A DNA stretch of 64,000 nucleotides, taken from assembly GCA_946800325.1 (NCBI GenBank), contig OX326958.1, positions 28,994,914 through 29,058,913 of the forward strand. Reading direction: 5' to 3'. Position numbers and translations under genes: made by a program. Position 1 is the stretch's first letter. Each line of letters begins with the position of its first letter. Below the pieces are notes generated by a model. It did no database searches and was not told where the DNA came from. It worked only from the letters and a program-made list of their open reading frames with translations. This document shows, one piece after another, positions 55,899 to 64,000 of the stretch. This DNA is from Luzula sylvatica (Eukaryota; Streptophyta; Magnoliopsida; Poales; Juncaceae).

Positions 55899-57070
55899 AT
55901 GGCTTTTTCCAATAAAATCGGAAATCTTCTGAAGAAAGCCGTCTCATCAAGTCCATCAGTATTCCAGTCAATTCGATGCATGTCCTCCTCTAAAGTCTTT
56001 GTTGGCGGTACAGAAATATCCCCTTTTTCCAAAGGGTCTCAGATTTATGTATGCATATTATGTACTTAACTTATCGTTTCTCTCTCTAGGTCTCTCTTAT
56101 GGAACTGATGATCATTCTCTCAAGGATGCTTTCAATGGCTATGGTGAAGTCGTCGAAGGTCAGCACCTCTCCCTCTCTCTCTCATAATCTTTCCACTTTT
56201 CTAGGGGTGTAAACGTAAATTTTCCATTATGGTTGTGTTTGTGTGTCAATACAGCTAGGGTAATAATAGACCGAGAAACAGGAAGGTCAAGGGGTTTTGG
56301 ATTCGTGACCTTCAATTCATCCGAAGAGGCCTCTGCAGCCATTAATGGCTTGGATGGACAGGTATATAGATCCTCTCTTAAACTTACTTTGTTGGACCTG
56401 ATTTGCTGATAAGTTTGATTTTTTGTAGGAGCTTCATGGAAGGAATGTGAGGGTCAATTATGCCACTGAACGTCCTCCCCGTACCGGCTTTGGTGGTGGT
56501 GATGGTGGTTATGGTGGTGGTGGCGGCGGCTTTGGTGGCCGTGGTGGCGGTGGATATGGTGGTGGTGGTCAAGGTGGATATGGTGGTGGTGGTCAAGGTG
56601 GATATGGCGGTGGTCAAGGAGGCTATGGTGGTGGTGTTCAAGGTGGATACGGTGGTGGCGGTCAAGGTGGATATGGTGGTGGTGGTGGAGGTTATGGTGG
56701 TGGTGGATATGGAAGAAGAGATGTTGGTACTGGCGGTGGATATGGTGGGGGTAATTACGGGGAAAGTGGGGGTTACGGAGGTAAAAGTGCCGGATTTGGA
56801 GGAGTTGCTAGTGGTTTTGGCGAAACTGGGGGTTATGGAGGCAAAAGCACCGGTTTGGATGGTGGTGATATATCTGCGGAGAGTTTCTTCGGGGACGATA
56901 AGGTGGGCGGTGTGCAAAGCGGAGGATTTGGAGAAGGAAAGGGCGAGGAGGTTTTGGGAGGGTTTAAGGACGTGGATGTGGACGGGCTCATGGAGGATGG
57001 GATCAAGGAGAACAACGGCCTTGACGTGGACGATGACGTGTCAAACGATTACGCTGATAAGCGTAGTTAG
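55899..57070 (+). CDS. Glycine-rich RNA-binding protein, probably mitochondrial
   Basis: Exons 55899-56007, 56090-56158, 56255-56361 and 56429-57070 join to 308 aa. Residues 1-30 ([20 protein letters not shown]...) are basic, Ser-rich and lack acidic residues, as in mitochondrial targeting peptides. One RRM follows, with RNP2 VFVGGL (33-38) and RNP1 RGFGFVTF (72-79). Residues 110-230 are Gly/Tyr-rich repeats (GGYGGGGQG). The end is acidic ([21 protein letters not shown]). The layout fits plant GR-RBP2/3/5-like proteins, some of which assist organellar RNA editing and cold tolerance. The acidic tail is longer than in the short GRP2 form. Function in editing is inference. Confidence 0.92.
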
Positions 57071-57521
57071 TTTGGTTCGATTCATTTGAGCAATCCACTT
57101 TTTTGTGGGTTAGTTAAACTAGTATGTTTGGTTTCGTTTTTTTTTTATATTTGTTGGTGCGGAAAAGAGACCCAAACTTTGAACTTGTGGATTTGTGGCG
57201 TTGTGTATTACGATGCGTGTCGAAATAAGTTGTTTTGATTCTCGAATGCTATAAACAATGATCATGTTTGGCACCGAACCGTATTTTGTTTTGTTCTCGA
57301 TATTTGAAATTGTTCCACAATATACATTATTAATATGGCATTGCATCTCCTTCGAAGATTTTGATGCACATAAATTTTGCTTGATTTATATGTTTTCAAT
57401 CATTCAAAATTACAATTACAACAATTTCGAGTTCTTACGTTCCAAACACAAAAAGACGACTTGCATTTATAAATATACATCCACAAATTATAAAAAAAAA
57501 CGAGAACCAAAACCCCAAATC
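57071..57521. other. Tail-to-tail spacer
   Basis: This is the 3' UTR space shared by the plus-strand RNA-binding gene and the minus-strand phosphatase gene. No additional gene. Confidence 0.6.
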
Positions 57522-60500
57522 TCAATAAGCCAAACTAGTACTTTCGCAATTATCCACGCTGCAAGCGAGAATATCGCCATAATTACGAGAAATTGTGAAA
57601 TGATCGTACACCTGTCCGTCACTACTCTTCTTGTACTCCAACAAGAGAGTAGACCGATTAAACGCCGTTAATTTAACGAACCCAAAATCACGATCTCGAA
57701 AATAACTCCATTTTGCCCGCGTGGCCGAATAGTCCGCCAGGCTACAACCTCCCCCTCCTACCACCACATGCGTGGTCGCATTGAATCTACCCACATATCG
57801 ATTCGACCCTTTTTGCACGCATTGATTCTATATCCAAATTCATATACAAGTCATTAAAAAAAGGGTGATTCTATGATAGGACATTTTCAAAAGGGTATTT
57901 TGAGAATTTGTAATTAATTAGATGCTGCCAATTAAATTAGTTTCATGTTCGAGCATTGCATTAATTATTATTTAAATTAGAGGATTGTAAAATACCCAAA
58001 ATACCCTTGTCAATTTGTATAAGAATTGAAAAAAGGTACTACCATACAATCACCCTTAAAAAAATTCACCAATTTTACGTAAATTCTGATTTACCTGATA
58101 AACAGGACAAGTTCGCTCGTAATTATGCACGTGGCCATAAATCGCGATATCAACCCTATACTTTTGCCAGAGCTCTTGAAGGCTCTCTCGTCCCATCGGC
58201 TCGTCAGTGGTCCCCTCGTCCCCATAAAAATCGGCCGAGGAATATCCGAGCACTCTGTGCGCGAGGAATATTAGCCACGGTTGTTTTTGCCTGTCGGTCG
58301 AGGCGAAACACTCTTCGATGAATTTGTACTGCTCGCTCCCTCGCCTCCAATCGAATTCGGTGTTCGCGATGCAGAATTTGAACATTCCATAACTCGTCGC
58401 GTACCTTTTTCAATGTTCGGTTCTATTTAGGGTTTCTTTTTCGGGGGATTTACATATTTATCCTCTTTTTAAACTTGAAATTACATATTTACCCAAAAAT
58501 AAAAATAAAAACATCCAATTCTTGCGTTAAAACTAACGGTCAACATTTAAAATTACTATTTTACCCTTCTAAAAACCCAAAATATCATATTATTTACCCT
58601 TTTAAAAATAAAAAATATTATATTTTGGGTTTTCAGAAGGGTAAAATAGTAATTTTGTGACCGTTAGTTTTTTAACGGAGAAATTAGATGGTTTTTTTAA
58701 TTTTTTGGGTAAATATGATATTTTAGATTTATGAAAGGGTAAATATGATATTCTAATTTTAAGAAGGGTAAATATGCAATTTCAAGTTAAAAAAAGGTGA
58801 ATATGTAAATCCCCCTATTTTTTTTAAAGGGTATATTTGATATTTTTTATACTTAAAAAATTTACCAAAATTTCTCGAGGTTTTCGGCGGGAGCGTAAAA
58901 CATGGTTTTGGCCAAGACGCCGCATTCTCCACCAGAATCTAAATTGCCGTAGAAGGATCCGGAACTGGGCCAGTCTCGCTCGTGGTTTCCTCTGCAATTA
59001 ATTACTCAAATTATTTCATAAAAATACAATTATTACGGTGATTTTTCGTCACGCACATGCCGACCATGTAGGGAATTTTGGAGGCGATTGGTTCGATTAG
59101 AGCGGTGAATTGGTCCCATTGAGAGAGATAACCATTTGCGTAGCTTAAATCTCCGTTGTGAATAACCATATCGATATTTTTTAAATCTTTTGTTATTTGG
59201 TACGTTGTGTTTAGCGAACCGGGTTCGAAGTCGTGGTACTCATTCGACCCGTCTGCTTCGGCCTGTTACGAAATATACAAAATTGAAGGGCGTTTTTGCA
59301 AATTACTAAAATAATTTATTTTACCTTTCCTAAATCGCCGAAAATTACGACACGTTGTAAAGAATCTTGACCAGGATAAGGTGATGCTTTGAATGTGTTA
59401 GATTCACTCCAGATAATCGACCCGTTTGATAATTTATGACCCATTCTGTACGTATACCTGCAAAATTAAATACAAATGTATTTATTTATTTATGTTAAAT
59501 GGTATGTTAATATTGACTTTATTATTAAATATGAAATATTTATTCACATCATATTGGGCCATAATTCCTTTAGAAAGCTCGTATGTATAAATCCTGGATC
59601 GCGCCACCCAACTGTTCTTGCAGGTGGACCACACAAAGCATCGCGAGCAAATGAGAGAGTGCCAGCTGGCGAACGAGTTTTCGAATCCCCTTGTGGGCCC
59701 CACTCAACGAAAGGAATTGCCTCGTTTATACTGTACCCACTTGTCCATGTAACTGTAATCTAAAAAATATATATATAATTTTCATTTTAAAATTTGTGTA
59801 ACACGAAGATAGGTTTATTTCGAGTATATAATTATAAATAATAAAATAAAAACAAGATTTACTTCGTTCCAAGATTTTCCTTGAGCTAAGCGAGGATAAA
59901 CAGGAGCTTTAGGGTTTGCAAAAGTTACTGTTTTTGATATAGCAATGAGTTTTGGCTGTTATGGTTTAAAAAATATAATAGATTGAATTAGTAAATAATT
60001 CAATTTAGGCGTAATTAAAGGGTGATAAATAAATAAATTGGGAGAAATTAGAAACATACATTTGAGACGCCTCCAGAGAATAATGCGAAGGAGAAATCTT
60101 CTCTTTGGTTTATTAATTGAAGCTTTAAGAAACCCTTTCCTGATTTGCTGTAACCATTGTTTGAATAATTTGCATATTGGTACTGCAAGAATATGAATTA
60201 TTTTGATAAATATCTTGATTTTGTTCAAAAGAAATGAAAAAATGGTAGAAGAATTCGTGTGTGTACTTTAATAGGAGCTGTACAGAGAAGAGGTGCTTCG
60301 ACCCAAGTATTTTCTTTTTCACATATCGAGTCACTGAAAATTTACCACAACACCCAAAATAAGAAATTAATTGTGTTTTTTGTTCAAAAAGCTTTTAACT
60401 GGATTCGGAACGAGGGTTTATACTTGAAATTAGCTGGAGAGAAAACACCAATCCAGTCACCGCCCGATGGATTTGGGTGGGTGAATTCCACAGTCACCCA

Positions 60501-60794
60501 CTCACTATTTTGTCCCTAAAAAAGGTACATTATTTAATTCATCGGTCAAATTCAATGAACAGAATTCACATTGATTGATTTGATTGATTTGATTCATGTG
60601 ATCACTGAAATTACCTTCACACCGAGAGTACGAGGAGAAACATCAACAAAAGCTGAATCATGAAAGGCGAGTACAGTTTTCTCAATCGCGATTCTAGACA
60701 GAGGATGCTCCCCCAAATCACTCCTAGAATCTGAGCGTAGAACAATGCTAAAATGGACTAAAAGTAAGATCAACAATTTTTTCGACGACGCCAT
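57522..60794 (-). CDS. Purple acid phosphatase, PAP27-like large form
   Basis: Eleven exons join in phase to 615 aa: 60615-60794, 60424-60515, 60267-60333, 60060-60182, 59863-59955, 59548-59759, 59325-59457, 59057-59262, 58866-58991, 58095-58404, 57522-57827. The start MASSKKLLILLLVHFSIV gives a signal peptide; an in-frame ATG at 60914 is less likely. The N-terminal fibronectin-like part has VTVEFTHPNPSGGDWIGVFS. The metallophosphatase core has FGDLG, GDLSYANGY, GNHERDWP, IFLAHR and GHVHNYERTCP, so all seven metal-binding positions appear present. VxxH reads FLAH. The family includes AtPAP27, called probably inactive in annotation, but nothing seen here demands inactivity. Secreted or cell-wall phosphate-ester hydrolysis is the expected role. 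An intron holds a MITE. Confidence 0.95.
58443..58814. mobile_element. Fold-back MITE inside a phosphatase intron
   Basis: GGGGGATTTACATATTTATC at the left pairs with the reversed right end GGGGGATTTACATATTCACC. Arms of about 150 bp repeat TAAATATG and AAGGGTAAA words, and the centre holds TTTTGGGTTTT and AACGGTCA/TGACCGTT inverse words. It fills most of the intron 58405-58865 without disturbing splice sites. Flanking duplication is blurred by T runs. Confidence 0.82.
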
Positions 60795-61473
60795 GGCCAA
60801 ATTTGAAGCTCCGATCGCAAATAAAATGGAAGCAACGAGTAGAACACACTCAAATTTACATGCACCAAGTGAATGAACCAAACCAATCATGAAAAGCCAC
60901 CTCATGACACGGTTCACCATGGACCAGAACCATCCTAGAAATTACTCATTGGGGATAATGTAATATACTAGGGATAATCTCAGGTATATTCCTTAAGAAA
61001 GTTTAAATCATCAAAATATCAAATATATCCCTTAATGATTTAAAAGATATTTACGGCAAAACCTAACGTGTAGCCCACGTAATTAGGCAATAAATAATAT
61101 AAATAGCAAATGAAATGAAATGATATAAAGGAGCAAAATCATTTGACGAAATCGGTGCACCTAATGAAAATATCCAATAGATATATTTCTTACAATACAG
61201 CCTAAAATTGGAGGGATGATAGATTTATCGAATAAAACTAGATTGCGTCGTTTCGAATCACCTTATGAAAATATCCAATTACATAATTTTTTTCTTGATT
61301 ATTACCGTGGAAGTGAAACGACGCATCCAAACATTATTTTAACCGAAACGGGACATCAAAATAAACATATTATAGCATTTCAGTACAAATTGTTGTACAT
61401 AATAATATCTGAAACAACTACTATAATATATTGCAAAATATTTCATACGACAATAAAAAAAAAAGATCCTAAA
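60795..61473. other. Upstream region of the phosphatase gene
   Basis: No independent gene. The tandem minus-strand arrangement puts the RIK stop 680 bp upstream of the phosphatase start. No P1BS-like GNATATNC site stood out on reading. Confidence 0.5.
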
Positions 61474-64000
61474 TCAAACGGCCCAAAAAGGTTTCGCGCC
61501 GGAGCTTCGAGTAGAATTGGACGCGAATACATTTTGCGCCTCGTCAGACTCATCTTCTTCATCATCATCATCTTCTTCTCCATATTCAACCAACTTTAGT
61601 AGTGTATCCGAATTCTTGAGAGGTGGTCCCGAAGATTCGAACTTCGGTGGAGGAGGAGGCATAACAACACTCTTCTTTGGAGGAGGAGGTGGCATGATCT
61701 GATTGGATACAGGTGGCACGCTCCCATTTGTTCCGAGCTCAACTAGCTTCTTCGGAGGAGGAGGCATCATGTCTGAAGTTTCTTCCAAACATGGCTTACA
61801 AATCTCCGACCCCTGTTGTAAGTTCTGGTCAAGAAGGCAAAAATGTAATAAACCAAATTGAAGGGGTTATTTTGCAAAAAGGCTTTTCGAGAAATACCTT
61901 GTGGTCCATAATAGTCGAAACAGGCAACTCTTGAAATTTCCTCTTCTGCATAGTCCGTTTATTAGACACATTTCCATTTTTACCCTCAACCGACAGATTC
62001 GTACTCATGCTAGAAATCGAATTCATTGCAGTTACGCCAGCTGTACTCGCATTTACGCCAGCTGGACTGGTAGTTATGCCAGCTGGACTGGCTTGTTTGA
62101 GAGCGAGCGCGACTTGTTGTAAAGGAGTGGCCTGGGGATATATCCCTTTGTAATAACCGCTGTACCGGCTCCCGCTCGTCAGAACTGGAGGGGGAGGATA
62201 CGATGTCAGTACTGGAGGGATTGTACTGTACGTTTTCAATGATTGGTTTCTGTTAAAAGAAAAAGACGAAGTTTGTTACGGTTTGTTCTGCAAATTGCAT
62301 ATCAAGATTATGCTTATTTGCATAAAAGCCCATTTTTTGTACCTAGAAGCACGACATTCAAAAGCAATAGTATCTAAAAGATTCTCTGCGAGAATCCTCG
62401 CTGCTTCTAGATTCTTTGAATTCGAACTCGATAAATACAAGTGAAGTGGTTGCAACGATTCTGCAATTCAAAATAAATAAATAAATCCAATTAACTTAAT
62501 TAATTTAAAAAAGAATGAATATAAAAAGTATATACCTTGAGAATGACAGGTGTCAGTAGATCCAGAATTACGGCCTTTTAACATAACAGTGGCTCCTGTT
62601 TCATTCATAATGTGATTTATATATTGATCCTGCATTTACAAATCAGCCCCCCAAAAAAAGAAAAAGAAAAAACGCATTCCCCCCCATTCGCATGGAGATG
62701 TTAGAAAAAATAAAAGCTTTCGCATTAGATCTCCTCTCACTAGTTGTGATAAAATAAAGGGGTATAATAGTAATTTTGTATGATATTTTATATTTATTCA
62801 AGAATTACATACATTTGGGCCTCTTATTCGATTTGCGATATTTAATGATGGATCTGGATCGAATCCTAAGTATATACACAAGCTAAGTGGCTGAACAACC
62901 TGTCATAAGACCAAACTTCAAATATTATATTATATAAAATAACATGTATGAATAAAAATGCAAATATAATTAGTTAATTAAGTACGTGAGTAAGTAAAGT
63001 TTGGCTTTGTTTAAGAATATCTTCGATCATCGAGGCGGCCTTATCAACGGCTCGGATTCTCTCTGACGTGTCCTTCAAGTGGAACCCAGCACAAATATGG
63101 AGATAAAGTGGTTTTTCTCCATTTGGTAAACTACCACGAGGCATATATTTACCCCTGAAATAATGTAAAGGAGAATTTTACATATTTACCCCTGTAAAAA
63201 TGCAAAAAGAGAAGACTATGTACGAGTAAATATAATAATATATTACGCACCTAGTTATGACAATGGCGCCTGTATTTTTCTGAATCTGCAAAAGGGGAAT
63301 CTATTTAAGATTAAAAAGGTATATTAGGATAATTTAAATTTTATTAAATTAGCGGAGGAGTGACCTCGTCTTGAGTTTGGCGTTTAGTGAGCTTTTGGCG
63401 AGTATTTGGTTCCGCATCATTTATCACGATTTCTCTTGCTATTAATTCTTCCTGAATATCCGGCTTCAATTATTAGAAAATTACATAAATGCCCTTGGTT
63501 GTGTCGATAACGAATAAAAATACCTGATTTAATGTCTGAATTATTTCCTTTGCACTCTGAGGTAATGCTTGAATTGGCGGAACAGGATTGGTTGCGAGGG
63601 CATTGGTAATTTGACCAGAGAGAGGATGTGAAATTCCAATAATGCCACTGGAACTCACTGGTACAGAACACGATACCAGAGACTCTGCTGGCTGGTCCCA
63701 CTTTCGCCTTTTTCTGAAAAATTAAGCAATATACTTTTTATGGTGCCGGAATTCCAATAATGAATCTCAGTGATAATTTGTTTCTAAATTGTGTTGTCTT
63801 TTCAATTTTTATAGTGTATGCACTATAAATTCGCAAGTAATAATGAAGCAGAAGGCCCAAATCAAGGTAATTGGACTAAAACTCATAATCCAACCCAAAA
63901 TTCGAAAAATCTTCAATTGAAAACTATAAATAAAAAACCTACATATACTACCTTTGCCTAGATACAGTGGTTGATGATTCAATTGAGACATTTGAGCTTG
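61474..64000 (-). CDS. RIK: KH-domain protein RIK, 5' part beyond window
   Basis: Exons, in gene order, are >64000-63952, 63713-63524, 63451-63365, 63285-63251, 63154-62986, 62899-62813, 62629-62536, 62460-62343, 62249-61898 and 61824-61474; all phases agree and code for about 510 residues. The visible start reads TTVSRQRKRRKWDQPAESL, a RIK signature. A KH-like region follows (IVINDAEPNTRQKLTKRQTQ, EIQKNTGAIVITRGKYMPRG and a second unit with YLGFDPDPSLNIANRIRG). The C-terminal part has poly-Pro blocks (MPPPPPKK) and ends in an acidic run after LLKLVEYGEED. RIK was described as a nuclear partner of ROUGH SHEATH2/AS1 in silencing KNOX genes. The first exon(s) lie outside the window. Confidence 0.92.

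Noticed and set aside
56460..57089. Long Val-rich frame overlapping the glycine-rich protein
   Set aside because: It is the +1 reading of the GGT/GGC-rich exon; the RRM-containing frame is the true one.
60795..60920. Longer N-terminus of the phosphatase starting at about 60914
   Set aside because: It adds two extra hydrophobic stretches before a complete signal peptide at MASSKKLL. The internal start gives a normal secreted phosphatase.

Overview
The window is nuclear DNA of a flowering plant, most likely a eudicot. It is AT-rich, its genes carry many short GT-AG introns, and it contains plant-only families: a CIN-type TCP factor, a NINJA/AFP protein, a RIK-type KH protein, a glycine-rich RRM protein and a large plant purple acid phosphatase. 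I cannot name the species. All gene models below were spliced by hand by matching exon phases; no alignment or database search was run.

Region 1 (1-16.5 kb) is a transposon nest. A 6.9-kb L1-type LINE lies on the minus strand between two copies of a 14-bp target duplication. Its ORF2 is open over 1363 codons, and its ORF1 is broken only at two homopolymers. The LINE appears to sit inside a larger element whose inverted ends are near 1.82 and 11.03 kb. Around it are sulfotransferase tails, a ZMYM1-like hAT transposase tail, a 72-bp minisatellite, a 360-bp tandem duplication and two hAT-like MITEs.

Region 2 (16.5-21.7 kb) holds two plus-strand genes. One is a proline-rich protein with a C-terminal block recalling C3H38-like proteins, and the other is an NIF/FCP1-like HAD phosphatase relative with a changed catalytic motif. 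Region 3 (21.8-43.7 kb) is mostly mobile DNA: several MULE-like elements with 9-bp target duplications, a run of elements bounded by (TA)n tracts, tRNA-like SINEs, truncated LINEs, a GC-rich retroposed insert and a probable Helitron end. Its one gene is a TCP5/13/17-like factor at 28.8-29.6 kb on the minus strand.

Region 4 (43.7-64 kb) becomes gene-dense. It starts with an AFP/NINJA gene (+) that has ABRE-type motifs upstream, followed by about 5.5 kb of repeats. Then come RPA70 (-) with E2F-like and telo-box motifs, a small unknown gene (-), a divergent mitochondrial-type glycine-rich RNA-binding protein (+), a purple acid phosphatase (-) with a fold-back MITE in one intron, and the 3' part of a RIK gene (-) running off the right edge. 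These genes do not form an operon or a visible shared pathway. The only linkage seen is the head-to-head pair near 55 kb.
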